Origin: VFMC01 sp046331225
GTDB taxonomy: Bacteria > Actinomycetota > Acidimicrobiia > Acidimicrobiales > Ilumatobacteraceae
Length of the DNA: 64,000 nucleotides
Assembly (NCBI GenBank): GCA_046331225.1
Contig: JAXLRF010000007.1
Coordinates: 310,001 to 374,000, forward strand
Direction: 5' to 3'
In this document: one piece after another, positions 42,616 to 51,082 of the stretch
Layout: every line of letters begins with the position of its first letter
Numbering within the stretch: position 1 is the stretch's first letter
Notes under the pieces: model-generated
What the model saw: only the letters and a program-made list of their open reading frames with translations
Told to the model about the DNA's origin: nothing
Databases searched by the model: none
Position numbers and translations under genes: made by a program

Positions 42616-43919
42616 CGAACCCGTACCAGGAAGCACTCGGCGCGACGCTCATCGAGCGCACGAAGCGGGAGCGCATCGTCCTGGTGGGGGTCACGCTGCC
42701 GGGGCACACCGACGACGACACCGAAGCCGGTCTCGACGAGCTCGCGTTGCTGATCGACACCGCTGGTGCCGACGAGGCCGGACGACTGATCCAGCGACGC
42801 GACGCGCCCGACCACACGTGGTTCATCGGCAAGGGCAAGGCCGAGGAGCTGAAGCAGCTGTGCCTCGCCGTCGACGCCGACACGGTGGTGTTCGACAACG
42901 AGCTCTCGCCGGCGCAGCAGTTCAACCTCGAAAAGCTGCTCGGTCGCACGGCACTCGACCGCACCGCGGTGATCCTCGACATCTTCGCCCAGAACGCGCA
43001 CACGCTCGAGGGCAAGGCGCAGGTCGAGCTCGCGCTGTTGCGCTATCGCTTGCCCCGGCTGCGTCGCGGCAACAAGGCCAACCTGTCGCAGCAGAGCGGT
43101 GGCGTGGGCACCCGCACGCGCGGCACCGGCGAAACCAAGCTCGAAGTCGACCGCCGCACGCTCACGAAGCGGATCAGCCGGCTCGAACACGACCTGGCCG
43201 AGCTGCGCGAGACCCGGCACCTGCAGCGCAAGAGCCGTGGCCGCAGCGGCCTCGCCGCGGTGACGATCGTCGGCTACACCAACGCCGGCAAGAGCACGCT
43301 GCTCAACCGGCTCACCCAAGCGGGCGTGCTCGTCGAGGACCGGCTGTTCGCGACGCTCGATCCCACCACGCGCCGGCTGTCGCTGCCCGGCGGCGAGCCG
43401 GTGCTGCTGACCGACACGGTCGGGTTCGTACGTCGCCTGCCGCACGGTCTGATCGAGTCGTTCAAGAGCACGCTCGAGGTCGCGAGCGAGGCCGATTTCC
43501 TGGTGCACGTCGTCGACGCGAGCGCACCCGATCCCGAGGGCCAGATCCGTGCCGTGCGCGAGGTGCTGGCCGAGATCGACGCCGATCGCGTGCCGGAGTT
43601 GATCGTGTTCAACAAGGCCGACCTCGTACCCGACGTCGCCAAGGAGCTCGTCGCCGACCACGAGGGATCGGTGGCGGTGAGTGCGGTCACGGGTGCGGGC
43701 ATCGACGACTTCCTCGGCACGCTCGCCGACCGCCTGCGCGCGATCGCCGCACCGGTCGAGCTGCTGATCCCCTACGAGCGCGGCGACGTGCTCGCGGCGG
43801 TGCACCGCGAAGGCGAGGTGGTGTCGAGCTCGCACGAGGACGGCGGCGTGCGCGTGCGCGCACGCCTGGCCGATGCGTCGGCTGGGCGTCTCGCCGAATT
43901 CGTCGTCACCCCGTCCTGA
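42612..43919 (+). CDS. hflX: Ribosome-associated GTPase HflX
   Basis: GTPase that splits stalled or heat-damaged 70S ribosomes. The 435 residues contain the HflX N-domain (GLDELALLIDTAGADEAGRL, FIGKGKAEEL, VVFDNELSPAQQFNLEKLLG), the GTGETKLEVDRR linker, and a G domain with VGYTNAGKSTLLNRL, DTVGFVRRLPHGLIESF and FNKADL. The ATG overlaps the dapF stop. It ends a four-gene overlapping operon; a region with dispersed hairpin motifs follows. Confidence 0.97.
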   Translation: MTNPYQEALGATLIERTKRERIVLVGVTLPGHTDDDTEAGLDELALLIDTAGADEAGRLIQRRDAPDHTWFIGKGKAEELKQLCLAVDADTVVFDNELSPAQQFNLEKLLGRTALDRTAVILDIFAQNAHTLEGKAQVELALLRYRLPRLRRGNKANLSQQSGGVGTRTRGTGETKLEVDRRTLTKRISRLEHDLAELRETRHLQRKSRGRSGLAAVTIVGYTNAGKSTLLNRLTQAGVLVEDRLFATLDPTTRRLSLPGGEPVLLTDTVGFVRRLPHGLIESFKSTLEVASEADFLVHVVDASAPDPEGQIRAVREVLAEIDADRVPELIVFNKADLVPDVAKELVADHEGSVAVSAVTGAGIDDFLGTLADRLRAIAAPVELLIPYERGDVLAAVHREGEVVSSSHEDGGVRVRARLADASAGRLAEFVVTPS

Positions 43920-43926
43920 ACGCTCG

Positions 43927-44036
43927 TGCGATGAGAGACGAGTGGCTGCGGCGCGCTCATCGCTCATCCCGTTCGGCCGAGATCCGGAGCGACGAGACAT
44001 CCGGTCGGCACCGCCCCTCATCGCTCATCGCGGATG
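43927..44036. repeat. Dispersed ATGAG-rich inverted motif (related to 3483-3527)
   Basis: The gap after hflX holds GCGATGAGAGACGAG (about 43929), CGCTCATCGCTCATCCCG (43954-43971) and CCTCATCGCTCATCGCGG (44016-44033). These are imperfect inverted copies of the arms of the exact hairpin at 3483-3527 (GCGATGAGAGATGAG). Two loci 40 kb apart suggest a small repeated intergenic element family of this genome. Confidence 0.6.
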
Positions 44037-44082
44037 GTCGTGCGTTGGGGCGAGCGGGGTGGAGCTGCCACGATGAGCGGTC

Positions 44083-45201
44083 ATGAGTGATCCGCAGGCC
44101 GAGGGGTTCGTCCCGCCGCCGTATCCCTACGACAAGCTCGACCGTCTGGCCGCACGGTGCGCGGAGCATCCGGGCGGCATCGTCGACCTGTCGATCGGCA
44201 CGCCGTGCGATCCGCCGCCGCCCGCCGTGGTGCAGGCGCTGTCGGCCAGCAACAGCGAGCGCGGCTACCCGCCGAGCATCGGCACCCCGTCGCTGCGCAC
44301 CGCCATCCGCGCATGGATCTCGCGTCGGTTCGACGTCGACGTCACGCTCGACCAGATCGCCGCGTGCGTCGGCACGAAGGAGTTCGTCGCCACCACGCCG
44401 CACTACCTGAAGCTGCGCACCCCGTCGCGCGACACCGTGCTGTATCCGGCCGTCGCGTATCCCACCTACGAGATGGGCGCGATCCTCGCCGGGTGCCGAC
44501 CGGTCCCGGTGCCCCCGCGCCCCGACGGGGGCCTCGACCTCGACGCGATCGACCCGGCCGACGCCGCTCGCGCGCTGATGCTGTGGGTCAACAGCCCGTC
44601 CAACCCGACGGGCGCCCTGAGCGACCTCGACGCGGCCGCGGCCTGGGGCCGTGCCCGTGGTGTGCCGGTCTTCAGCGACGAGTGCTACGTCGAGTTCACG
44701 TGGGAGGGTCGGGGCCGCACGATCCTCGAACAGGGGATCGCGGGCGTGGTGGCCGTGCACTCGCTGTCGAAGCGGTCGAACCTCGCCGGCCTGCGCGTCG
44801 GGTTCTACGCCGGCGACGAGGAGCTCGTCACCTACCTGAAGGAGGTGCGCAAGCACGTCGGCATGCTCGTGCCCGGCCCCGCACAGGCGGCCGGTGCCGT
44901 GGCCCTCGCCGACGACGAGCACGTGCAGGTGCAGCGCGATCGCTACCGCGCCCGTCTCGAGCGGCTCGCCGGCGTGCTGTCGCGCTGGTCGGGTCTCGAG
45001 GTGCCGTTGCCGGCCGGTGGCTTCTACCTGTGGTTCGACGCCGAGGACGGATGGGCCTTCGCCGAACGGCTCGCCGTCGAGGGCGGGGCGCTCGTGAGCC
45101 CCGGCGACTTCTACGGTGCCGGAGGTGCCAACAACGTCCGCGTGGCCGTGGTACAACCTGATGACCGAATCGACCAGGTCGCGCAGCGGCTGGGGGTGTG
45201 A
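44083..45201 (+). CDS. dapC: Succinyldiaminopimelate transaminase-like aminotransferase
   Basis: A 372-residue fold-type I PLP aminotransferase. It shows IVDLSIGTPCDPPPPAVVQAL, GYPPSIGTPSLRTAI, VNSPSNPTGALSD, FSDECYVEF and the Lys230 Schiff-base motif SLSKRSNLAGLRVGF, matching actinobacterial DapC. It would aminate N-succinyl-2-amino-6-ketopimelate in lysine and peptidoglycan synthesis. Nearby dapF supports this. CACGAT lies 8 bases before the ATG. A related N-succinyl/acetylornithine-type role cannot be excluded. Confidence 0.88.
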   Translation: MSDPQAEGFVPPPYPYDKLDRLAARCAEHPGGIVDLSIGTPCDPPPPAVVQALSASNSERGYPPSIGTPSLRTAIRAWISRRFDVDVTLDQIAACVGTKEFVATTPHYLKLRTPSRDTVLYPAVAYPTYEMGAILAGCRPVPVPPRPDGGLDLDAIDPADAARALMLWVNSPSNPTGALSDLDAAAAWGRARGVPVFSDECYVEFTWEGRGRTILEQGIAGVVAVHSLSKRSNLAGLRVGFYAGDEELVTYLKEVRKHVGMLVPGPAQAAGAVALADDEHVQVQRDRYRARLERLAGVLSRWSGLEVPLPAGGFYLWFDAEDGWAFAERLAVEGGALVSPGDFYGAGGANNVRVAVVQPDDRIDQVAQRLGV

Positions 45202-45204
45202 GAG

Positions 45205-46152
45205 ATGTCGTACCAGCAGTACCCGCCCGCCGGTGGTCCGCCGCCCGTGGTGCAACCGACGGCCGCGCCGTTCGCCGCGACGCCGCAGCCGGGCGGGCGA
45301 CGCGCCGGTCTGCTCGGGGTCGGCGCACTCGTGCTCGCCGCCGGTGTGGTGGCCGGGATCGTCATGTTCCTCGCGAGCTCGTCCAACTACGACGACGGCG
45401 TGAAGAACCTGGCGCGTGCACCGATCGGGTGCACGACGAGCCTCGACTTCGACGAGGCCGGTACGTACACGATCTACGTCGAGACCAAGGGCACGATCGG
45501 CGACCTGCGTGGTGACTGCCCCAACACCGACACGGACTACGACTCGACCGGTGGCGACCTGCCCGACGTCGACATCGTGCTGACCGACGGCAGCGGCGAC
45601 GAGATCGACCTCGACCGTGACGAGTCGAAGGACTACGACGCCGCCGGCTTCGTCGGCCAGTCGGTCCGCAGCGTCGACATCGAGGAGGCCGGGAGCTACG
45701 AGATCACCGCGACCTCCGACGAGGACGAGGTGGTGGTGGCCGTCGGCCACGACCCCAAGGGTGATGCGGCGTCGCTGAAGACGATGGGCATCGCCGCGAT
45801 CGTCGCCGGCCTCGTGCTCGGCGGTCTGCTGTTGGTGCTCGGCCTGCGCCGCAAGCCGGCGACCGGTGCCGGCACCCCGCCTGCGCCGATGGGGATGGGA
45901 CCCGGCGGGTTCGGTCCGTCCACCGGTCAGGTGCCGGTGACGCCCGGTTACGCGCCGCAGCCCGGCTACCAAGCGCCCGGTCACCAGGCACCCGGCTACC
46001 AGCCGCCGAGCTACCAGCCGCCGGCGCCGGCCGCGCCGCCGCCCACGATGCCGATGCCACCCACGCCACCTGCGCCCCCCACGGCGCCGCCCGCGGCGCC
46101 GCCGCCTCCGCCGAGCGGGCCGCAGTCGTGGCCCGCACCGCCCGGCCAGTGA
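45205..46152 (+). CDS. Two-span membrane protein with Pro-rich ends
   Basis: A 315-residue protein that starts 3 bases after dapC. The first 33 residues are Pro/Gln-rich; TM1 spans about 34-58 (GLLGVGALVLAAGVVAGIVMF), an acidic extracytoplasmic domain of about 135 residues follows (GCTTSLDFDEAGTYTIYVET, VDIVLTDGSGDEIDL), TM2 is 194-214 (MGIAAIVAGLVLGGLLLVL), and the last 100 residues are Pro/Gly/Tyr-rich (QPGYQAPGHQAPGYQPP). The ectodomain looks like a beta-sandwich. No family recognised; similar architecture is common in actinobacterial envelope proteins. Confidence 0.8.
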   Translation: MSYQQYPPAGGPPPVVQPTAAPFAATPQPGGRRAGLLGVGALVLAAGVVAGIVMFLASSSNYDDGVKNLARAPIGCTTSLDFDEAGTYTIYVETKGTIGDLRGDCPNTDTDYDSTGGDLPDVDIVLTDGSGDEIDLDRDESKDYDAAGFVGQSVRSVDIEEAGSYEITATSDEDEVVVAVGHDPKGDAASLKTMGIAAIVAGLVLGGLLLVLGLRRKPATGAGTPPAPMGMGPGGFGPSTGQVPVTPGYAPQPGYQAPGHQAPGYQPPSYQPPAPAAPPPTMPMPPTPPAPPTAPPAAPPPPPSGPQSWPAPPGQ

Positions 46153-46193
46153 GCCGGTCCCGGCGTCTCGCCGGGAACGCACCCCAGAACGAC

Positions 46194-46223
46194 CACAGGC
46201 GCCGCCCGGAGGCGGCGCCTGTG
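46194..46223. terminator. 13-bp stem bidirectional terminator
   Basis: CACAGGCGCCGCC (46194-46206) pairs perfectly with GGCGGCGCCTGTG (46211-46223) around CGGA. It is between the stop of the Pro-rich membrane protein and the stop of convergent lexA, so it can serve both. Confidence 0.85.
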
Positions 46224-46248
46224 CGCGTGACGGATGGGACGAGCCGGG

Positions 46249-46947
46249 TCAGAGACGGCGCATCACCGTGACGACCCGACCGAAGATGTCGACCTCGTCG
46301 GGGTCGAACACCATCGGCTCGAGCCGGTCGTTGGCCGGCAGCAACGTGATCGTGCTGCCCGTGCGCTGGTAGGTCTTCACCGTCGCCTCGCCCCCGGGGA
46401 TGCCGGCGACCACGATCTGGCCGTTGTCGGCGGTGCGCTGCGACCGGCAGACGACGAAGTCGCCGTCCATGATCCCGACGTTGATCATCGAGTCGCCACG
46501 CACCCGCAACATGAACAGCTCGCCCGAGCCGGTGAAGTCCTCCGGCAGCGGGAACAGCTCCTCGACGTTCTCCTGCGCGAGCACGTCGGTGCCCGCCGCC
46601 ACGTCGCCGACGAGCGGCACGTGGCGCACCGGGCGACGCTCGATGGCCGCACCGGAGGTGGGGTCGTAGCGCACCTCGATCGCCCGGGGCTTGGCCGGAT
46701 CGCGCCGGAGGAACCCCATCTTCTCGAGCGAGGCGAGGTGGCTGTGCACCGTGGAGGGCGAGGTGAGACCCACGGCCTCGCCGATCTCGCGCACGCTCGG
46801 CGGGTAGCCGCGCTCGCGCATGCTGGTCTCGATCACGTCGAGGATGCCCCGTTGACGTGCCGTGAGGGTGGACGGACCGCTGTGTTCGGTCGAGTGCGCG
46901 CCGCCCGCGTGGGACGAGGCGCCGGTGTGGGTGCCGGAAGTGGCCAT
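46249..46947 (-). CDS. lexA: SOS repressor LexA
   Basis: A 232-residue self-cleaving repressor. The N-terminal winged helix shows TARQRGILDVIETSMRERGY with PSVREIGEAVGLTSPSTVHSH; the cleavage site is Ala118-Gly119 (VPLVGDVAAGTDVL), and the catalytic dyad is Ser153 (RGDSM) and Lys191 (EATVKTYQR). The ATG at 46947 lies 7 bases after TACGCT, whose -35 TTGACC is 17 bp further, so the message starts essentially at the ATG. A degenerate LexA box overlaps that -35, giving autoregulation. Divergent from a LysM division inhibitor. Confidence 0.97.
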   Translation of the reverse strand: MATSGTHTGASSHAGGAHSTEHSGPSTLTARQRGILDVIETSMRERGYPPSVREIGEAVGLTSPSTVHSHLASLEKMGFLRRDPAKPRAIEVRYDPTSGAAIERRPVRHVPLVGDVAAGTDVLAQENVEELFPLPEDFTGSGELFMLRVRGDSMINVGIMDGDFVVCRSQRTADNGQIVVAGIPGGEATVKTYQRTGSTITLLPANDRLEPMVFDPDEVDIFGRVVTVMRRL

Positions 46948-46954
46948 GGGTGGC

Positions 46955-46994
46955 AGCGTACGCGCGTTCGACGACCAGGTCAAACATCCGTTCG
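46955..46994 (-). promoter_or_regulatory. lexA promoter and overlapping LexA box
   Basis: On the minus strand: -35 TTGACC (46983-46978), 17-bp spacer, -10 TACGCT (46960-46955), 7 bases to the ATG. The box CAAAC-ATCC-GTTCG (46981-46994) overlaps the -35. It has one mismatch in one half-site, consistent with moderate autoregulation. Confidence 0.8.
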
Positions 46995-47018
46995 TGCAAC
47001 AGATGTTCGATCCGGGGG

Positions 47019-47078
47019 TTGACGAACGCCCGTTCGACCCGGCAGACTGCGAACGTTCGTTCGGCGAACACCCGTTCC
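47019..47078 (+). promoter_or_regulatory. Promoter of the LysM gene with three LexA boxes
   Basis: TTGACG (47019-47024), 18-bp spacer, CAGACT (47043-47048). Boxes: CGAAC-GCCC-GTTCG (47023-47036) in the spacer, CGAAC-GTTC-GTTCG (47050-47063) at the start point, and CGAAC-ACCC-GTTCC (47065-47078) just downstream. The first two are perfect 14-bp dyads. Such stacking predicts very tight repression and late SOS induction. Confidence 0.85.
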
Positions 47079-47095
47079 AGTCACAGGAGCAGCAC

Positions 47096-47533
47096 ATGTC
47101 GGCAGCAACGGCAACCCTCGCACCTCGCACCCGCACCCACCGGTCGTACGGCCTGCCTGCCTCGTACGCACCCTCGGCCGCGGCTGCTCGGCGCTCGTCG
47201 CCGTCGCTGCCCGCACGGTACGCCGTCCCCGGCAGCGTCCTCCCCAACCGCACCACGTACCTTCGCCGCCGTGTCGGCGCGGCGGTGTTCGTGGCCACGT
47301 TGGTGCTGTCGGTCGGATCGGTGGCCCAGCGTGGTCTGGCCGACCGTGGGGGCGATCCTGCCTCCGCCACCGCGGTCGGCCGTACCACGTATGTCGTCCA
47401 ACCGGGCGACACGCTGTGGGCGATCGCCGAGCGGCTCTACCCGGGTCACGACGTGGCCGAGGTCGTCGACGTGCTCGTGTCGATGAACGGCGGCGCGTCG
47501 ATCCAGGCCGGTCAAACGCTCGACCTGCCCTGA
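47096..47533 (+). CDS. SOS-induced LysM membrane protein, putative cell-division inhibitor
   Basis: A 145-residue protein: Ala/Ser-rich basic cytoplasmic N-terminus, one membrane span at 60-77 (VGAAVFVATLVLSVGSVA), and a C-terminal LysM domain (98-144; TYVVQPGDTLWAIAERLYPG, VLVSMNGGASIQAGQTL). Position divergent from lexA and upstream of nrdR is the same as Mycobacterium Rv2719c (ChiZ) and analogous to Bacillus YneA and Corynebacterium DivS, which halt septation during SOS. AGGAG lies before the ATG. Three LexA boxes in its promoter support the role. LysM would place it on peptidoglycan, perhaps at the septum. Confidence 0.9.
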   Translation: MSAATATLAPRTRTHRSYGLPASYAPSAAAARRSSPSLPARYAVPGSVLPNRTTYLRRRVGAAVFVATLVLSVGSVAQRGLADRGGDPASATAVGRTTYVVQPGDTLWAIAERLYPGHDVAEVVDVLVSMNGGASIQAGQTLDLP

Positions 47534-47599
47534 GCAGGGCTCGCGCGGGGCGCGAATCCCCGTCTCCGTCCACGCGAGGTCGTCCGCTAGGGTGACGCC

Positions 47600-48058
47600 G
47601 TGCGCTGCCCCCGTTGCCGAGCCGACGACACCAAGGTGATCGATTCGCGCGAGGCCGAGGAGGGCGCGGCGATCCGGCGTCGCCGCTCGTGCAGCTCGTG
47701 CACCCACCGCTTCACCACCTACGAGCGCCTCGAAGAGGTGCCCCTCGTGGTCGTCAAGTCCAACGGCACCCGCCAGCCCTTCGACCGGTCGAAGATCGTC
47801 GCCGGCGTCGCCGCGGCCGGCAAGGGTCGTCCCGTGTCGCTCGACCAGATCCACCAGCTGGCCGAAGAGGTCGAAGACGAGATGCGGGTGGCCGATGGCG
47901 AGATCACGAGCGAGCGCGTCGGACGTGCGGTGCTCGAACGCCTGCGACGTCTCGACGAGGTGCTCTATCTCCGCTTCGCCAGCGTGTACAAGGGCTTCGA
48001 CGGTGCCGCCGACTTCCAACGCGAACTGTCGCTGCTGAAGAAGCTCCAGAAGGCCTGA
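47600..48058 (+). CDS. nrdR: Transcriptional repressor NrdR
   Basis: A 152-residue regulator of ribonucleotide reductase genes. The zinc ribbon has Cys3, Cys6, Cys31 and Cys34 (CPRC and CSSC), followed by an ATP-cone domain (VVVKSNGTRQPFDRSKIVAGV, RVLERLRRLDEVLYLRFASVY). It senses (d)ATP and represses nrd promoters. GTG start 6 bases after TAGGGT (leaderless pattern). nrdJ, its probable target, is 3.7 kb downstream. Confidence 0.97.
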   Translation: MRCPRCRADDTKVIDSREAEEGAAIRRRRSCSSCTHRFTTYERLEEVPLVVVKSNGTRQPFDRSKIVAGVAAAGKGRPVSLDQIHQLAEEVEDEMRVADGEITSERVGRAVLERLRRLDEVLYLRFASVYKGFDGAADFQRELSLLKKLQKA

Positions 48059-48075
48059 CGTCCGGCCCCGCTCGC

Positions 48076-48741
48076 TCAGCCCCGCTCGCGGACGTAGCGG
48101 GTGAAGAGGAACCCGTCGTCCTCGCACAGGTGGGCGAGCCGCATGCGGTGCAGCAGCGGGGGAGCGCCCGTGGTGAGCCGGGGTCCGTCGCCCCCGCTCA
48201 GCACCGGCGAGATGGTGAGGTCGAGCTCGTCGATCACGTCGGCCTCGGCCAGTGCGGCGTTGAGCACCGAACCGCCCTCGGCCTGCACGTAGTCGACGTC
48301 GAGTTGGGCGAGCACGCCGGCGAAATCGACCCCGCCGCGCCCGGCGCGCACCGATCGCACGGGCAGCTCGGGTGCGTCCTCGGGGCAGACGACGAAGGCG
48401 GCGCCGCTCGTGAACAGCGCGCTGTCGAAGTCGAGATCGGCGGCGCGTCGGGTGACCACGCCGATCTGCTGGCCCGGCTTGCTCGGCGGCCCGTACCCCT
48501 CGATGCGCACCGTCGACGCGCCGACGAGCAACAGGTCGGCGAGCCGGCGCAGGCCGAGCAGCACCTCGGTGTCGGTGGGGCTCGACAGCGCGCGTGAGTT
48601 GTCGTCCACCACGGTCGAGCCGTCGAGACCCGACACCATGCACAATCCGACCCATGGCCGATCCGCAGGACGCGGTCGTGCCACGCCGTAGGCCTCGGCC
48701 ACCGTGATGTGGTCGACCGGGTCGGGCAGCAGTCGGCGCAT
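48076..48741 (-). CDS. RibD C-terminal/dihydrofolate-reductase-like pyrimidine reductase
   Basis: A 221-residue protein of the RibD_C family. It shows RPWVGLCMVSGLDGSTVVDDNSRALSS (the usual start of the fold), DLLLVGASTVRIEGYGPP, and the NADPH-binding end YVQAEGGSVLNAALAEADVIDELDLTISP. Family members reduce the riboflavin intermediate or other pteridine-like substrates; without riboflavin genes nearby the substrate is open. ATG at 48741 has CATCAT 7 bases upstream; an ATG at 48762 would overlap the divergent gene's start codon. Confidence 0.9.
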   Translation of the reverse strand: MRRLLPDPVDHITVAEAYGVARPRPADRPWVGLCMVSGLDGSTVVDDNSRALSSPTDTEVLLGLRRLADLLLVGASTVRIEGYGPPSKPGQQIGVVTRRAADLDFDSALFTSGAAFVVCPEDAPELPVRSVRAGRGGVDFAGVLAQLDVDYVQAEGGSVLNAALAEADVIDELDLTISPVLSGGDGPRLTTGAPPLLHRMRLAHLCEDDGFLFTRYVRERG

Positions 48742-48760
48742 GGGTGCGATGATGTCAGCC

Positions 48761-51082
48761 ATGGGGATCGACAGCGACATCGTTCGGGACATCGACGCGG
48801 GTGACACCGAACACGGGGGGAGCACCCGCACGGCGTTCCGCACCTGCCCGTTGTGCGAGGCCGGATGCGGCCTCGAACTCACCGTCGTGCGGGGCGACGA
48901 CGGGGCCGAACGGGTGACGCGCATCCGTGGCGACCGGGCCGACGTGCTCAGCCACGGCTTCTTGTGCCCCAAGGGATCGACGTTGCGTCAGCTGCACGAC
49001 GACCCCGATCGCGTGCGCCGCCCGCTGGTGAAGCGCGACGGGGTGCACGTCGAGGTCGACTGGCCCGAGGCGTGGGCCGCCGTCGCCGAGGGCCTCGGTG
49101 GTGTGATCGAGCGTCACGGCCGCGGCGCGATCGCGGCGTACATCGGCAACCCCAACGCGCACAACCTCGCCGGCATGACCTACGGGCGCACGATGCTGCA
49201 CTCGCTCGGCACGCGCAACGTGTTCTCGGCGTCGACGGTCGACCAGATGCCGCGCCAGGTCGCGTCGGGCTTCGTGTTCGGCAGCCCGGCCACCGTGCCG
49301 GTGCCCGACCTCGACCGGGTCGAGCACCTCGTGATCCTCGGCGCCAACCCGTACGCGTCGAACGGCAGCCTGTGCACGGCGCCGGATTTCCCGGGTCGCA
49401 TCGAGGCGATGCGAGCGCGGGGCGGTCGGCTCGTCGTGGTCGACCCCCGCCGGAGCCGTACGGCCGAGGAGGCCGACGAGTGGCTGCCGATCCGGCCCGG
49501 CTCGGATGCGTTGTTCCTCGCGGCGATCGTGCAGGTGCTGCACGCCGAGGGCCTCGTCCGCGTGCCCGCCCACGTGGCGCCCCACGTGCGAGGCCTCGAC
49601 GCCGTGCTCGCGGCGTGCGCGCCGTTCACGCCCGAGTCGGTGGCGGGCGCCACGGGGCTCGATGCCGAGGTCGTGCGCCGCGCGGCACGCGAGCTCGCTG
49701 CGGCCGAGCGTGCCGCCGTGTACGGCCGCATCGGCACCACCACGACCGAGTTCGGCACCACCACGTCGTGGCTGATCGACGTCGTCAACCTCGTCGCCGG
49801 CAACCTCGACGTGGTGGGCGGCTCGATGTTCCCGAAGCCGGTGGCGTCACGTCCGCCACGCACGGGGCCGGGCGCCGGGTTCCGCACCGGCCGTGGTCAC
49901 AGCCGCGTGCGCGGTTTCCCCGAGGTGATGGGCGAGTACCCGGCCGCGACGATGGCCGACGAGATCACCACGCCGGGCGAGGGGCAGGTGCGGGCGCTGG
50001 TCACCGTCGCCGGCAACCCGGTGCTCTCGACGCCGCACAGCGAGCGCCTCGACGCGGCGCTGGGCGAACTCGAGTTCATGGTGAGCGTCGACATCTACGT
50101 CAACGAGACCACCCGCCACGCCGACGTCATCCTGCCGAGCCCGTCGGCGCTGCAGAAGGGTCACTACGACCTGCTGTTGCTGCAGTTCGCCGTGCGCAAC
50201 GTGGCCAACTACTCGTCGCCGGTGCTGCCGCTCGAGCCGGGCCAGCCAGACGAGTGGGAGATCCTGGCCCGGCTGGCGGCGATCGCACAGGGCCAGCCGG
50301 CCGACACCGACCCGTCCGTCGTGGACGACATGGTGCTCGGCTCGATGGTGGCGAGCGCCGTCCGCGACGAGCACTCGGTGATCCACGGCCGCGACGCCGG
50401 CGAGATCGTGGCGCTGCTGTCGCGCGACGGGCGTCGCGGTCCCGATCGGATGCTCGACCTGATGCTCCAGACCGGTCCCTACGGGGCCGGGTTCGGTGCC
50501 GGGCCCGCCGAGGGCGCCAGCCTCGACCTGCTGCTCGCGCATCCGCACGGGGTCGACTTCGGTGCGCTCGAGCCGCGGATCCCCGAGGTGGTGTCCACGC
50601 CGTCGGGCTCGATCGAGCTCGATCACCCGGCGCTGTTGGACGATCTCGGGCGGCTCGCCGAGGCGGTCGAGGATCTCACGCAGCGTGATCTCGTGCTGGT
50701 CGGCCGCCGGCACCTGCGCAGCAACAACTCGTGGATGCACAACATCGAGGTGCTCGTGAAGGGGGCGCCGCGCTGCACGCTGCAGGTGCACCCCGACGAC
50801 GCCGCCCGGCTCGGGCTGGCCGACGGCGGCCGGGCGCGGGTGACGAGCCGGGTGGGTGCGCTCGACGTGCCGGTCGAGGTGACCGACGCCGTGCGTCCGG
50901 GTGTCGTGAGCCTGCCGCACGGCTGGGGGCACGACCGTCCCGACAGCCGGCTCCGGGTCGCTCGTGAGCGGGCAGGGGTGAACAGCAACGTGCTCGCCGA
51001 TCACGATGCGCTCGATCCGCTGTCGGGGACGAGCGTGCTGAACGGGATCCCGGTCGAGGTGGCTCCGGTCGCCCTGGTGTGA
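48761..51082 (+). CDS. Molybdopterin oxidoreductase (bis-MGD family)
   Basis: A 773-residue cytoplasmic-type molybdenum enzyme. The 4Fe-4S ligands are Cys29, Cys32, Cys36 and Cys69 (CPLCEAGC, GFLCPKG). Domains follow the formate dehydrogenase/DMSO reductase pattern: AAYIGNPNAHNLAGMTYGRTM, LVVVDPRRSRTAEEADEWLPIRPGSDA and the C-terminal molydop-binding domain (TLQVHPDDAARLGLADGGRARV, VVSLPHGWGH). The residue aligned to the Mo ligand appears not to be Cys or Sec (STVDQMPRQV). There is no signal peptide or partner subunit. Mycobacterial Rv0197-like proteins share this layout. The reaction is unknown. Confidence 0.92.
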   Translation: MGIDSDIVRDIDAGDTEHGGSTRTAFRTCPLCEAGCGLELTVVRGDDGAERVTRIRGDRADVLSHGFLCPKGSTLRQLHDDPDRVRRPLVKRDGVHVEVDWPEAWAAVAEGLGGVIERHGRGAIAAYIGNPNAHNLAGMTYGRTMLHSLGTRNVFSASTVDQMPRQVASGFVFGSPATVPVPDLDRVEHLVILGANPYASNGSLCTAPDFPGRIEAMRARGGRLVVVDPRRSRTAEEADEWLPIRPGSDALFLAAIVQVLHAEGLVRVPAHVAPHVRGLDAVLAACAPFTPESVAGATGLDAEVVRRAARELAAAERAAVYGRIGTTTTEFGTTTSWLIDVVNLVAGNLDVVGGSMFPKPVASRPPRTGPGAGFRTGRGHSRVRGFPEVMGEYPAATMADEITTPGEGQVRALVTVAGNPVLSTPHSERLDAALGELEFMVSVDIYVNETTRHADVILPSPSALQKGHYDLLLLQFAVRNVANYSSPVLPLEPGQPDEWEILARLAAIAQGQPADTDPSVVDDMVLGSMVASAVRDEHSVIHGRDAGEIVALLSRDGRRGPDRMLDLMLQTGPYGAGFGAGPAEGASLDLLLAHPHGVDFGALEPRIPEVVSTPSGSIELDHPALLDDLGRLAEAVEDLTQRDLVLVGRRHLRSNNSWMHNIEVLVKGAPRCTLQVHPDDAARLGLADGGRARVTSRVGALDVPVEVTDAVRPGVVSLPHGWGHDRPDSRLRVARERAGVNSNVLADHDALDPLSGTSVLNGIPVEVAPVALV

